Shown: positions 22,361 through 34,260, counted from the stretch's first letter. The stretch is DNA of 64,000 nucleotides from Aricia agestis (GCF_905147365.1 NC_056420.1:6396001-6460000), one strand, 5' to 3'. The notes: generated by a model not told the origin, from the letters alone. Translations and numbers: made by a program.

Positions 22361-22834
22361 TCGGCCAAGTGCGAGTCAGACTTGCGCACGAAGGGTCCCG
22401 TACCGTTAAATAATTAGACGAAAAATAGGCCAAAAATTGTGTTTTTGTATGGGAGCCCCCTTTAAATTTTTATTTTATTTAAATATTAATATTAAAGTAG
22501 ACCAATAAGTAAGGCCTTTATGAAAATTTCAAGTGCTTAGCTGTTGCCATTATTGATTACGAGCAAAAAAGACCAAAAAGATAACGTTTGTTGTATGGGA
22601 GCCTCCCTTAAATATTAATTTTATTTTGTTTTTAGTATTTGTTGTTATAGCGGCAATAGCACACAATCTGTGAAAATTTCAAAATTCTAGCTATAGCGGT
22701 TATTGAGTTACAGCCTGGAGACAGACAGACAGGCGGACAGACAGACGGACAGACAGACGGACAGACAGACGGACAGACATCGAAGTCTCAGTAATAGGGT
22801 CCCGTTTTACCTTTTGGGTACGGAACCCTAAAAA
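22361..22834 (+). mobile_element. GACA-type element, complete
   Basis: It starts atcggccaagtgcgagtcag and ends gggtcccgttttaccttttg, ggtacggaaccctaa; the 3' part can fold (gggtcccgt..acggaaccc). It has two gtatgggagcc blocks and a (gacagacaggcg/gacg) tract. It gives a reference for the array-expanded copy at 12172. Confidence 0.75.
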
Positions 22835-23032
22835 CAGTCTTCCGCTCACAGTTACGAAACCTTTTAAAACTTTTTCGAAACAAGCTATATAAATGATTGT
22901 AGAGCATGCCAAAGATTTAAATTATGTACTGTATACGAAACACTTGTTAATAATAATAACTAGTTATTCGACCGAACTTTGCTCGGTATTCGATAAAACA
23001 CGAATAAAATGACATTTTCTAAAAACTTTTTT

Positions 23033-23172
<140 letters not shown>

Positions 23173-23601
23173 CGGGTGCAAAGTAAAAAAAGTCATCTGC
23201 AATTTTGAGTTTTTCGTTTTTTTGTAGAAACTAGCTTAAAATATCATGTTCTACAACATACCAAAAACAAAAATTCAAATATCACCTTATTTTTGGTACT
23301 TTTGTCACGTAAAAGAAGACATCTACTCTTGTTTTGTGAAATTGCACGATGTAGATGCGGATAACTACCGCTGGTCGTCTATACGCGGGACGCGCGGGGG
23401 TCATGTTATGCGGCATAAGCGGCTATCTGCCATATAGCTTTTTCTACGTTGCGATTGTGATTTAGATGTCTCAATTTACTTTTGCAAATTAGTATTGTTT
23501 ATTATGTTTATGAGTACCTATTTATGTTAATTCTTATTGTTAGCTATATTAATTGACTTCTAATTTGTTACTGTTATTTTTTACTGTTTTTTCATGTTCA
23601 G

Positions 23602-23757
23602 AAAGTCCAAAACGACTTTTTAAAGAAGTTGAAAGTTTTCAGAACATAAGTGATAGATTTATCGAGCAAAATACTGTGTTGCCCGATGAAATTATTGAAC
23701 ATCTTATAGAAAACCTTGATGTGTCACCGATGAAGACAAATGAATATAAGTTAACTT
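23602..23757 (+). pseudogene. Exon-like open segment inside the transposon
   Basis: Acceptor tttttcatgttcag precedes an open frame reading SPKRLFKEVESFQNISDRF... to ...VSPMKTNEYKLT, and a donor GTAAGA follows. The frame is acidic and helical-looking and shows no motif I can name. It may be the N-terminal part of the element's own protein, or a captured exon. Splice sites are read by eye. Confidence 0.35.
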
Positions 23758-24040
23758 TGTAAGATAAGTCCCCATGATCTGAATACTCTAGGCCAGTCAC
23801 ACCAGTTCACTCTCAGTCTGAAATATAAAATGATTTTGAAAATTTGTCGATCTCAGCAAATTAACAAATACGCCAACACCCTCAGAATACAGTTCATCAC
23901 TTCAAGTCCGCCGCGTCCATTATCAGTATTAGATCAAAATATTATATATTCTTTTTTATTAAACAGATACTTTGATCTCATATAATCTATGACCTGCTTG
24001 AGTTTATTAACTCAAGCAGGCCATCGAGTATATTGTCCCT

Positions 24041-24230
24041 CTCAAACTTTAAATCTTCTATAGACAACACCATTGATGTTTCTTCGGCAGTGGAGGCATC
24101 AAGTGAATGTTCTACGCCTTCCTCGTTAAACGGTAGAAAAAGACGTCAGTTAAATATTGATCTAAAGAAAAGGCGATTGAGAAATAAAGACACGTGTATT
24201 GATACGCGACGTAAATTACGACAAAATTTA
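24041..24230 (+). pseudogene. Second exon-like segment inside the transposon
   Basis: The open frame around SSIDNTIDVSSAVEASSECS turns strongly basic (GRKRRQLNIDLKKRRLRN) and ends with LRQNL just before a GTAAAC donor. A possible acceptor is cttctatag near 24060. A basic stretch after a serine-rich linker would suit the DNA-binding part of a transposase, but no family is certain. A hairpin at 23993-24004/24009-24020 lies just upstream. Confidence 0.3.
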
Positions 24231-24677
24231 GGTAAACAATTACATCAGTCCAGAAATGGTAAATTGCAACCTGCGTAACATCATATCCCGGCATTTGCAA
24301 GTTCTCGCGAAGTTTTTCTATTAACTTATCTTTGACCGGTTTTGGGATCTCTGTGATCACGAGAAGCAATTGAGAAATCGTTGAAATAAAATTTCATTTT
24401 GTGTTCTGAAGAATCGTATGTACCCCTCCGATGGTGTAAAACGTCCGGCGATGCTTATGATGTTATAATGAACCCATCATGCTTACAAGTGCCAAGTACA
24501 ATGACTTAATAAGCCTCTGCCTAAATTATAATCATTTACGACATAGTTCCTGTACTGATAATGATACTGAATAATTTTTAAATTAGTTTAAAATAATTAA
24601 AGTATTGACACAAAATTTCATTTTTGTTGTGAGAAAATACGATTTTTACGAAAGTAAATGAATGATTCCTAAGTATA

Positions 24678-24924
24678 TCCATACTAATATTATAAATGGG
24701 AAAATATGTTTATTTATTTATTTGTTTGTTTGTCCTTCCTTCACGCTCTAACGAAGAAACAAATCGTATTGTTTTTTGGCATAAACTTAATTGAAAGGAT
24801 GAAAAGTAACATAGGCTACTTTTGGTCTTGGAAAAACAACATGTTTCTAAGGGAGCTTACGGGAATATTTGCAATTTACGCGATTTTCAAATTCCACGCG
24901 AGCGAAGCCGCGAGCAAAAGCTAG
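24678..24924 (+). mobile_element. Helitron-like element nested in the transposon
   Basis: It starts TCCATACTAATATTATAAAT after A, and ends acgcgagcgaagccgcgagc, aaaagCTAG before T. A tttatttatttgtttgtttg tract follows the start. It lies entirely within 23170-25451, so it arrived later. Confidence 0.8.
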
Positions 24925-25451
24925 TATTTCATATTTTAACTTCCTTCTAAATCGTGTACCTAATCGTTACCTTGTACACCGAATCGACAACGTAGAAAAA
25001 GATATCTACGCAATTATGTTCTGAACTTGGTGTGTTTAAGATGTAAAACGTTTAACTACATATTTTAATAATATAACTTACTTTTAATAATAATTTTAAT
25101 AATATAAAGTGTTACACTTTACGTAGTTACTGATAATCGTACTAGTAATCGGTAAAAATACTTTAATAAATATAATTTTTAATTCCCACGTAGAAACGAC
25201 CAAGTGGTAGTTAACTCAGTTGTCATATTTTCAAGCGCAATGTAGATGCAGACAACTACAATATCTCGTAAATTAAACATAATTAGAAGAAATTAAATAT
25301 ACATGTGGATTCATTAATAAATAATGAAACAATGATGAAAATTTCAATAAATTTGATCGGAAATTGACAAAATGGGAGCATTTTTTCCTATTATGCGCTC
25401 TCCTGAAAAGTTGCTGTTTTGTAGATGACTCTTTTTACTTTGCACCCGTCG

Positions 25452-25795
25452 ATATATATATTATACAAGAATTGCTCGTTTAAAAATATAAGATTTGGGA
25501 TGACTGGCAAAATCATCTTGCCTAAAAATACTTAGACACCCTCTAAATATGTATATTTCATTCTCCTGCCTGAAAATATTTGGACAAAACTGTAAGCTTA
25601 CAAAATCATAACCGGTAGAAATAAAGAAGCCATTTGTCAACTCTTAACCCTTCTAAACGGCGTCATTTCTGGAGATGAGAATAATAAAATGAGTATAAAA
25701 AGAAAACAAAATGGTACACCCTCATCAGATGTAGAGGTAAAATAGCAATGGAAAGGTCAGGAAAAACCTTCAAAACATAGTTTTTGGTGCCAATT
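25452..25795. other. AT-rich stretch, nothing recognised
   Basis: No supported feature beyond a short TA run next to the transposon end. Confidence 0.35.
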
Positions 25796-25975
25796 TGTCA
25801 GTCTTGTTACCTCTTCACGCCCAAACCGCTGAACCGAATTTGCTGAAATGTAGTATGGAGATACTCTGAGTCCCGGGAAAGGACATTGGATACGTTTTAT
25901 TATGGGAAATGTACGGTTCCCGCCAGATAACTAAATTTTTACAACGCGGGTGTCATCAGTAGTTCTTTATAATAT
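25796..25975 (+). mobile_element. Helitron-like element, 5'-truncated
   Basis: It starts within the family at ttacctcttcacgcccaaac and continues through ctgagtcccgggaaaggaca to aacgcgggtgtcatcagtag. Both the 5' end and the CTAG end are degraded. Confidence 0.6.
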
Positions 25976-26350
25976 TTCATCGCAATCTAGATTATTTAAT
26001 TAAAAAAGATTGCAGTGTCATGACGTGAAACTTTTAATTATTTTAATTAAAACACGGGCTTTGAAATTGTGAAAATTCCACACCTATTCCGTTTCCTTGA
26101 AAATTCTGTGACTGAGGTAACAAGACCTCAATTCTAGTGAATTATGCAACATAAATTTAGTCAAATGGACCCACCCATTCCACGCTATGAAACTACGATT
26201 CTTTTTCATGAAATGACAAATTAATGTTTAAAACATCATCATAAATATGACAAAATTTTATTACCAGCAGTCGTAGCATGGTCATCTTAGAAACGGTTTC
26301 TTCCTACGGAAGAATAGACGACGTGACAGTTAGACAAGACAAAATGACAG

Positions 26351-26702
26351 TTTTTTAAAATGTAATAAGTGGGCAAAAGAGCAAGCGGGTCACCTGATGA
26401 TAAGCAACTTCCGTCGCCTATAGACACTCGCAGCATTAAAAGAGCTGCATGTGCGTCGCCGGCCTTTTAAGAGGGAATAGGGTAATAGGGGAGGGAAGGG
26501 AATAGGGGAGGTTAGGGAAGGAAATAGTGAAGGAAATAGCGGAGGGTAGGGAAGGGAAAAGGGTGGGGGATTGGGCCTCCGGTAAACTCACTACTCACTC
26601 GGCGAAACACAGCGCAAGCGCTGTTTTACGCCGGTTTTCTATGAGCCCGTGGTATTTCTCCGGTCGAGCCGGCCCATTCGTGCCGAAACATGGCCCTCCC
26701 AC
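26351..26702 (-). mobile_element. SINE-like retroposon, copy 4
   Basis: Minus orientation: T-rich end, gagcaagcgggtcacctg, ggccggccttttaagag complement order, GA-rich minisatellite, then the GC-rich head ending cctcccac at 26702. The 123-codon plus-strand ORF at 26527-26898 reads through it backwards and is not a gene. Confidence 0.85.
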
Positions 26703-26711
26703 GTGGACATG

Positions 26712-27010
26712 CATGGACAATCAAATGGAAATCCGCCATTTTGTCGATAAAATCTGTCAGTGGCGATTCCTCCCCATGTCTACTTTTGTTATGCTAGCCC
26801 TGCAGCTAGGCAGAGTGGTCTGGAATTGTTGCATAGTAGAATCGAGTAACATCTTTTATAGCTACATGGACAATGGAAACCCGTCATTTTGTCGATAAAA
26901 TCTGTCAATATGTCGATTCTTTCCCATGTCTACTGTTGTTTTGCTAGCCCTGCAGATAGGCAGAGTGGTTTGGAATTGTTGCATAGTAGAATCGAGTAAC
27001 AGCTTTTATG
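26712..27010 (+). repeat. Tandem duplication, 153-bp period, two units
   Basis: Units 26712-26864 and 26865-27010 share ccattttgtcgataaaatct, tgctagccctgcag and ttgttgcatagtagaatcga. They are about 90% identical, with a small indel near the start. The origin is unknown. Confidence 0.85.
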
Positions 27011-27615
27011 AATAACTTTGCTGATACAGGCGTAAAGCTTGTGAGTTTACATAGTTGTCAAAGCGCAGACAATATGTTATTTCGATTTCCAATTCTGTAC
27101 ACGTGCTGAGTAAATTGAAATGATATCCATGTACAAATATTATACTCAATGTTTTACATGTAAAGATCATTTTTTAAACGACCAAATTCTGCACTTAGCA
27201 AGATGTTTCGTTTATTTACATATTTCGGTTTATAACTTTTTCAGTTCATACTCGCGATTATGAAAAACAATTTACTATAATTAATGAAATTTTTAACAAA
27301 ATTTTAGTTTAAGGACGCCACGTTATAAAAAAGTCGTTTTGGATATGTTTTAGATCGCTTGTTTTCTATGAAAGGCTGGGCCGGCCCCTCAAAGAAAACA
27401 AGCAATGGAATAGCAGCAAAAAATGGAAAGGGCGTAAACGACACAATGGTTTTTGTCGCGAATTTAAAAACCCTAAATATATTTCATATAAGCTATGGGT
27501 AAATTATAGTGTATGCTTGAACTAATCTATGTACAAATTTTGGAAGCTTAAATCACTCTCCTCTGTTAGCAAAATTAGAATCCCCGTTTTTATAGAGGTC
27601 TTTTCGATTAATTAT
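27011..27615. other. AT-rich stretch with an inverted pair
   Basis: cgcttgttttct (27356-27367) and agaaaacaagca (about 27397-27408) form a stem around a GC-rich loop. Nothing else is recognised. Confidence 0.4.
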
Positions 27616-27745
27616 TGTTACGGTACATGGTATACGGACACGTGGTGCCATCTAGCGACAAACCAGCGAAGCTTACCGAGGGAGCACAGGCAACATAAAT
27701 CCCCTACTCAATACTAGATGGCATGAGGTGCGCAAGTACATACTC

Positions 27746-27972
27746 GAACCTTCTAGATATGGTCCAATGTTTGTTTACGTGTTTACCGTTTATTTGTTTG
27801 CGTGTTTACGTGTTTTAATTTAGACCTTATGACTGAGTCTATAAGGTCTAAATTAAATTCAACTTACTGCACTTATCGTAAGGACGGCAGTTTTATTGTG
27901 GTACATGCTCGAGCCTCCTAGAAAGTTCCCACGGTTGTATACTTGTTTACGTGAATCGGGAACTTTCTGGAA
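27746..27972 (+). promoter_or_regulatory. Three heat-shock-element-like motifs in the LTR
   Basis: GAAccTTCtaGAt at 27746-27758, GAAagTTC at 27921-27928 and GAActTTCtgGAA at 27960-27972 follow the nGAAnnTTCnnGAAn pattern bound by heat-shock factor trimers. The last, a perfect three-unit site, ends 12 bp before the TATA box. Two of them begin subrepeats that each end in gtttacgtg. Function is inferred from motif and position only. Confidence 0.55.
27814..27857. repeat. Perfect 17-bp-arm hairpin inside the LTR
   Basis: Arms 27814-27830 and 27841-27857 (tttaatttagaccttat) are exact complements around a 10-bp loop, between the first and second HSE-like motifs. Confidence 0.8.
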
Positions 27973-28080
27973 TTCGTCTCCCATATAAAAAGCCGCAGGC
28001 AGGCCCGGCGAGTCAGTTCAATCTGAGCGATCTTCGAGGCGACAACAAGTGATCAATAGTGAGTGAACCAGTGAAACCTG

Positions 28081-28180
28081 CGACTTCGCTACGACCTAGG
28101 ACAGTGATAGTGCTTAGTGATTGGACCTAGTGATTAGTGTTTCGACTTAGTGCTAAGTGTTGAGACCTAGTGTTTAGTGC
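28081..28180 (+). repeat. Degenerate 18-bp repeats downstream of the LTR initiator
   Basis: Units of the type gacctagtgattagtgtt, gacttagtgctaagtgtt, gacctagtgtttagtgca lie between the initiator and the polyadenylation signal, presumably in the transcribed leader. Confidence 0.6.
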
Positions 28181-28251
28181 AGTGTTAATAAAGTCTTCAA
28201 GAGAGTCTTGTCTTTCTCTCCAAATCCTCGAACCCTAGCACGTAACATTAT

Positions 28252-28727
28252 TCTGTGCTAAAGTTGACCAATCGTGTTATGCTAAGAGTAATTCAAAGAT
28301 AAAGACATGTCAATGAACTTTAATATTCTTAGCTTTAGTCATTGTTGAGAAAAATCGATATGGCTGAAGCCAAATTATCAAGTCGTCACCTTTTTTGACA
28401 CAAGGCCTATATTATATTATTATTATATGCTGTCAAACTCTTCATTAATTTAAAGTTTTATCATCATTAAATGTTTCTGGATGCAGCCATAAATTTAATA
28501 GCAAGTTTGGTAGGAGGCAGCCCTAACTATATCGCAAGGAATTTACGAGCTAACACTATAAACAAAATAACCGCATCCGCCGAATTTATTGCAACTAATT
28601 CTGTGGTTAGGTTAACACGTTTAGTACTGTATATGACCTACGCATGACCTGTTTTAAGATAGCGTGAATCGAGAGGATGATAATTATTGTATCGATTATG
28701 TAAAATCATACTAGATTATTTATTATA
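28252..28727. other. AT-rich stretch, nothing recognised
   Basis: No supported feature. Confidence 0.35.
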
Positions 28728-28895
28728 AAATATCTAAAAGTGTTTGTCTGTCTGTTACATCTTCACGTCCAAACCTTTGAACCGATTTTGCTGAAATTTT
28801 AAATGAAGATACATTGAGTTCCGAATCCAATGCCCTTAATGTCCTTAACATCGGATGGCTTTTATCTCGTAAAAATGTACCGTTCCCAGTTAAAA
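28728..28895 (+). mobile_element. Degenerate Helitron-like copy
   Basis: gtgtttgtctgtctgttaca, cttcacgtccaaacc, gaaccgattttgctgaaa and tgtaccgttccc are in family order, with many substitutions. The 3' CTAG end is lost. Confidence 0.5.
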
Positions 28896-29023
28896 CTACC
28901 GACGTTAAGTGGTGTACACCTGATGATGATTTATATCGAAACCGGTAGTGTTTAAGTTAAGTTTGTAGTAATTAATGAATATAGTGGAAAAAGTACACGT
29001 AATATTGTGTTTTGTGTTTGATA

Positions 29024-29285
29024 TACAGGGTGTAACAAAAATAAGTGATAATAGTTTAGGGTGTGTACGTGTTCCATGTATAGAGTTCACTGTCAAAGTA
29101 GCAGCGCTGAAAGACCTACTTTTTTTTCACTTTTGCATGGTGAAACTCGTGACGCTCGGACCCTTGCCCATTCAAAAGTGAAAAAAATTTTTCGTCTTTC
29201 AGAGCTGCTACTTTCACAGTAAACTCTCTACAAGGAACACGCAAACACCCTAAAGTATTATCATTTATTTTTGTTACACACTGTA
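29024..29285 (+). mobile_element. Mariner-type MITE, copy 1
   Basis: 262 bp with long inverted arms: tacagggtgtaacaaaaata at the left and tgttacacactgta at the right. Inside are agagttcactgtcaaagtag and its counterpart. Ends starting CAGGGTGT..CAAAAA beside TA are typical of Tc1/mariner derivatives. Copies also lie at 40793-41060 and 51427-51688. ORFs on both strands run through the arms and are not genes. Confidence 0.75.
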
Positions 29286-29362
29286 GAATACTCTTAAGAT
29301 CGAAACCGGCCGTGTTTAACTCTTAAGATTGCTAAGATTGCTATTTTATGGCTAAAAATTAA

Positions 29363-29410
29363 AGTTAAACATTTTATATATATCCGTTATATTATATAAA
29401 ATGTTTAACT
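29363..29410. repeat. Perfect 18-bp-arm hairpin
   Basis: agttaaacattttatata at 29363-29380 and its complement at 29393-29410, 12-bp loop. The sequence is private to this locus. Confidence 0.8.
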
Positions 29411-29590
29411 TATTATATATAGCCGTTTTCCAACGAAACATTACGTCTAAGCTTTCCACATGAGCGGGCTCTTAACAAATTTGCGGAAAATAAGATTGTT
29501 TCAACGACAAACTCTACGGTAAACAGAATTCTTGAGTTTGTTTCTGTTAGTTAAATGTTATCTCTGTATCGTTTTGTGTTTATCATTATA

Positions 29591-29720
29591 CTAGCGACCC
29601 GCCCCGGATTTACATTATTTGTAGTAAAAAGTAAATGACAAACAAAATATGTTATTGGGGGCTATCCATAAGAGATAGACACAATATACCATCGTGAATT
29701 TTTCTGTAGACTTTTTCATT
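29591..29720 (-). mobile_element. Helitron-like family 4, 3' part, cut by a SINE-like copy
   Basis: ctagcgacccgccccgg after an A is the minus-strand 3' end (…ccggggcgggtcgCTAG) of a common lepidopteran Helitron-like family. It runs to 29720, where SINE-like copy 5 begins. Confidence 0.55.
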
Positions 29721-30009
29721 CGACCGGAGAAATACCACGTTCTCACAGAAAACCGGCGTGAAACAGCGCTTGCGCTGTGTTTCGCCGAGTGAGTGAGTTT
29801 ACCGGAGGCCCAATCCCCTACCCTATTCCCTTCCCTACCCTCCCCTTTTCCCTTGCCTTCCATCCCTACCCTCCCTTATTACCCTATTCCCTATTAAAAG
29901 GCCGGCCTGCAGCTTTTCTGATGCTGCGAGTGTCCATGGGTGACGGAAGTTGCTTTCCACCAGGTGACCAGTTTGCTCGTTTGCCCCCTTATTTCATTTA
30001 AAAAAAAAC
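29721..30009 (+). mobile_element. SINE-like retroposon, copy 5, 5'-truncated
   Basis: It starts at cgaccggagaaataccacg, missing about 35 bp of head, and ends gccccctt, atttcatttaaaaaaaaa. Truncation with an intact A tail fits target-primed reverse transcription. A short deletion removed part of ggccggcaacgcac. Confidence 0.8.
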
Positions 30010-31598
30010 TATTTAATGAATGTTATTATACGTCTGTTAAGTGTTTTCTCGAATAAAAAATGCTACAGATTACAGCAATAAAACGTTTATTCTTCGATTT
30101 TACAATTAGTGAAAAAATACATGTCTAGTTCGAATATTGATGTCGAATAATAATTGTCATATGAAGCGTCTTGATGCGTGTTCTATACGTGTTCCACGCG
30201 TTCTCTTGTTTCCTTCTAGAATTTCCTTAAAATCGAGTTGGTCGCGGATGACGTCATGACATCTAGTAGGCCACGCTTATCAGTTTTTCATGTGTGAGTG
30301 AGATGGCGATATTTTTTTATGAAATTAGAGCGGGACAGTTGAAATGTATGAACAACGTCTTATAAACCTTCCTCTTCAATCACTCTCTTTATTAAAGAAA
30401 ACCGTATCAAAATCCGTTGCGTAGTTTTAAAGATTAAAGGGAACAAACGGACATTGGGACAGCAAAAGCGACTTTGTTGTGATTTTGCTAAAATAACTTC
30501 TAATTTGTTAATTGAGAAAAGAAATAATTTAATTTGAAATCTACGATTAGCTTTCCAACTTATTTATATTACTTAATACTGTTTAAACCATTTGATTAAT
30601 TTTGATATTATTATTACAAAGTTATTATTTTAACCACACCCAATACTATTACAATGAATTATTACCTTATGTTAAGTTTTGTGAAGGTGGAATCCGGAAA
30701 AAGTTTTGTTCAATTAATATTCAACGATTTAGTAATTTATGATCAATTTTATAGATTATGAACATAAATAACATTGTGATGAAGTTAATGTTTGTAAACT
30801 AGCCAGTATGCCCTTAGGAACTTCAAAATTTCTGTAATTAATTTTGAATATAATATTAATATTAGAATTCGTTTTAAAATAGCCGCATATTACATCACAA
30901 TATTATGTCAAAATATAATACTTAATTTGAATATTTAACTTAAACTTAGGCAAGTAACAGTGTAGTTAGGTTTTTGGTTTATTTCACTGTCTCCATCTAA
31001 ACAAATAACTTAGTTTTTTTTGTTACTGTCGCTGAAACTCGAGAATGGCTGAACTGATTCTAGTCTTGAAATATATTTTATTGAAGTCTACCGGAAGTTT
31101 ACCGGAAAAAAATAAAAAAAAACGGAACAAAACATTATGAAATAGGTCACACAGCTACTCATTTTAGCTTATTTACAAATATCGCCAACAAACTGAAATG
31201 CAGTTTGGGGGTTTTTAGGATAAGGACAAAATGTTGTAAAATAATGGAATAATTACTTTAAAAAAAGCACTCTGTATGTTGCCAATTAATGACGCCTATT
31301 TTTGTTAAGTTACATTGTTAGGAATAGTGACGCAACTGGAGTGGGATTAATATGTGGGGTAGGGAGAACCTAAGGTTCAGAGCATAATAGCTCTTATTGT
31401 TTTGTGAACAGGAGCTTTTATGTCTTGAGCTAAACATGAATCTTGCTTCATCACATTGTTAAATGCGATGTAGAAACTTTGACGAAACGTGACATTATCA
31501 TGTCACATTTCATTATAATTTTGATGAGTAACAAATAATCATATTATTATTGCTTTCTCACATTTACTCAGCGTAGACAACATACATAATCGAATTTT
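30010..31598. other. AT-rich stretch with a Helitron family 3 remnant
   Basis: About 31024-31100 (cgctgaaactcgagaatggc, gaactgattctagtcttgaa) is a weak copy of the family at 47092-47240. No gene is seen in the rest. Confidence 0.4.
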
Positions 31599-31993
31599 CT
31601 TAAGAGGATATAATAGGGGCTAGAGAAATGAAAAAAAGTACGTGTAATATCTATAGCTGTCTCCCTTACCTCAAGCCTATACCGCAGAACGCGATAGAGA
31701 CAACTGCAGAAAATCAACGATTAATCGTTGTCCCCTGATTGCTTCTCCAAAACTTAACCGATTTAAGTACTTTTTTCATTAAAGATTGAAGAAAGGCTTG
31801 AGCTGTGTTCCTATGTTTTTTTTTTGTATAATCTAGCCAAATCTGTTTTCTGGATGTTTGAACACAGCGGAAAATCTAGCCTTTTTTTTGTTTTTGAACG
31901 TTCATAATATCTTAATATTACTACTCTACTAGCATTATCCAGGGAGGAAACAAGGGACAACGTTTGTATGGAAAAAAGGGCGGTGTGGACTCC
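31599..31993 (-). mobile_element. MITE with ttaagagga termini, copy 2
   Basis: It starts cttaagaggatataatagg, contains cgtgtaatatctatagctgt, caacgattaatcgttgtccc and cggtgtggactcctc at the other end, opposite in orientation to 18408-18894. The right terminus is damaged (tcctcattgg). Confidence 0.7.
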
Positions 31994-31995
31994 TC

Positions 31996-32240
31996 ATTGG
32001 AACGAAGTTCGTTATTGCGCGTTCGGCGTAAATCTAAAGGCTAAACAGAACGATATTTGACCTTGATTTGACCTCGACACTTTTTATTAGTACCTGCATG
32101 TTAGGGGCAGAGGGCTTTGATAGTAAGTATTCATGAGTGTCAATAGATGGCTTTTTTTATAATTTAATTTTGTTGAGTGTATACTGTATAATATTATGTA
32201 TACAGGTTTTTTGAACATAAGAAATAACTTCGTTCCATTC
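31996..32240. repeat. Inverted pair around aatggaacgaagtt
   Basis: attggaacgaagttcgttat (31996) and aaataacttcgttccatt (about 32222-32239) are imperfect complements around 200 bp of noncoding sequence. It is probably a MITE abutting the previous element. Confidence 0.5.
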
Positions 32241-34260
32241 GGGTGTCCCTTGACACCTCTCAAGTTTTTTTAAATCAAAATTAAGCCTAAATGCTAAATC
32301 ATTTTGGTAAAAAAACCTATTGCACACATAAAAGAACTGAAAATCATATCCTGTTACAATTATTTTTAATTAAGTACTGTATTCATACATTTTGGGAGTT
32401 AATTTAAGTTAAGGGTTTCAAGGAAACTTATAGCATTATATTATTACTTTTGTTAAGACAACAATACAAGTTACTCAAATTCAATTTAACTTAAATATTA
32501 GGTGAATTATAATGGAAGTATCTCTTTATACTTATCTTACACGTGCACTGAGAATAAATATTATTATTATTGACTCTTGTTTAACCCTTAATCAGGCCCC
32601 ATTTGCACTGGCATTAAAATATTTTTAAGAACTGTTTCTTAATTATTTTTTTTAAATTAAGACAAAACTAAGTTGTCGACGGGCATAGGGCATATACGAG
32701 TAATCACCGCTAACTTTGAATAATGAATTTTTCCCAAAATTAATTGTTTAGTAAAAAATTTTTGGCTTCATACGAAATATAATATTATAAATATTTCGTA
32801 TGAAGCCTTAAAAGACAACGATCACTATAAAAGTCCTTGATGGTCGATAAATCGTACTATGCCTTGTTGTGTCAAAAATCGTTTCTTGCGCGGCAACTAT
32901 ACAGTTGCATAAAATATTATTAAAAAATCCAGGCTAAAAATTAAAAAGTATTTTATTTCCTTTCCTTTCCCGGGATAATATTTGTTTTACATTTCCAATA
33001 CATAGGTACACTATTGAGATTTAATGATGACGAACAACTACTTTTGTAAGTACATGGAATATGACGTATTATTTGATCTGTTACCTATTTAATCTATTTG
33101 TGGTGTGATTAAAAGAAAATATTTTTTCGATAATCGGTTATATCTGCGAATTGGTAAAATATCTTTTTTCATTCATCATTTTTTCATCTATAGCACCTAC
33201 ATAAACTGCAGTCATCTAGTATTATCTTTGAATCATAATATGGGTGCACTAATATTCATTGAAGACATGAGGGGATATAGTGGGTAACTAACATTTTACA
33301 ACCTATGAGCAATTACTATTTTTTTCCCTTATAATTTGAACAAAAATCAATCTACATTTTTTTATTTCAAACTATTTTCATTATTCATTTCATCAACCAA
33401 AAAAACGTCAGTTTCCAAATAGTTAGATATACACACATCATTTACTTTACTGTACTCATGTCTTTTATAATTATTATTATTCTGGCTGATATTACAAGTT
33501 ACACAGAAATCCCCATAGTGAAATGTAATCTTTCCCTACGGAATACGGATGTTATGTCGGCGCGGCCTTCTGTATAATATTTTCTTTATAGCCTAAAAGC
33601 TTCTATATTACCATCAGTAATAGGTTAACACAACATGGCATACTGTCAAATTAGATAAGTTGATTTCAAAATTTAAAATTCTATTATATAATAAAGGTAA
33701 GTATATATTTTATAATAGGTATATTTTGTAATATATAATTAGATTACAAAATATAATATAGAAAAATGTCACTAATCTAAGTAACGCTATATTTTAGTAA
33801 TATTACGTAAACACAGATTAAGTTTTTATTTTAAATACTACGCAAAAGTCGTTAAAACCTTCTACAGCAAACTCGCGAACTTAGAATATTATAAAGTCTG
33901 CCATTATATATCTGACAATTATAACTAACCCCACTATTACAAGACGTGTTGTAACAATAAATTAATTAAATAAAGGTAAGTAACGGTTAAAATTTAGACA
34001 TTTTAATTCAAACTATTAGAAAAACATACAAGCTATCGGTTAAAAGCATATTTTTGTTTTTATAAACATCAGATAATAAAGTTATAATGTTGTAAGTAGC
34101 CACATAAAACTACTATGTAGTACATAGTAGTCGTAATTATACGATATTATAAAATTAAAATGTAGTTTGAAGTAGTAAATAGTGAATTATTGGCCATAAA
34201 ATATAGTTCCGTCTTATACAATAATTATTACTTGTTATTATATAGCCATCGAAACGCTAT
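32241..34260. other. AT-rich stretch with one hairpin
   Basis: A perfect 17-bp-arm hairpin lies at 32764-32780/32791-32807 (ggcttcatacgaaatat, 10-bp loop). No gene or repeat family is otherwise recognised. The 60-codon ORF at 33105 has no domain. Confidence 0.4.

Larger units (their letters stand above)
27616..28247 (+). mobile_element. Solo LTR (632 bp) with 4-bp target duplication
   Basis: It begins TGTTACGG and ends CACGTAACA, flanked by TTAT on both sides (27612-27615, 28248-28251). It has a core promoter: TATAAAA at 27984-27990, TCAGTT initiator at 28013-28018, AATAAA at 28187-28192. TG...CA ends and an inner TGTTAC/GTAACA match are typical of LTRs. No internal coding region remains, so it is a solo LTR left by recombination. 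The 4-bp duplication would suit Gypsy-like elements, but the family is not established. Confidence 0.8.

Noticed and set aside
26527..26898. 123-codon plus-strand ORF
   Set aside because: Antisense read-through of SINE-like copy 4 into the adjacent tandem duplication; similar peptides occur at the other SINE-like copies.
28905..29181. Opposed ORFs with peptides such as GCVRVPC
   Set aside because: The same peptide appears at the mariner-type MITE at 40861, so it is translated MITE arm.
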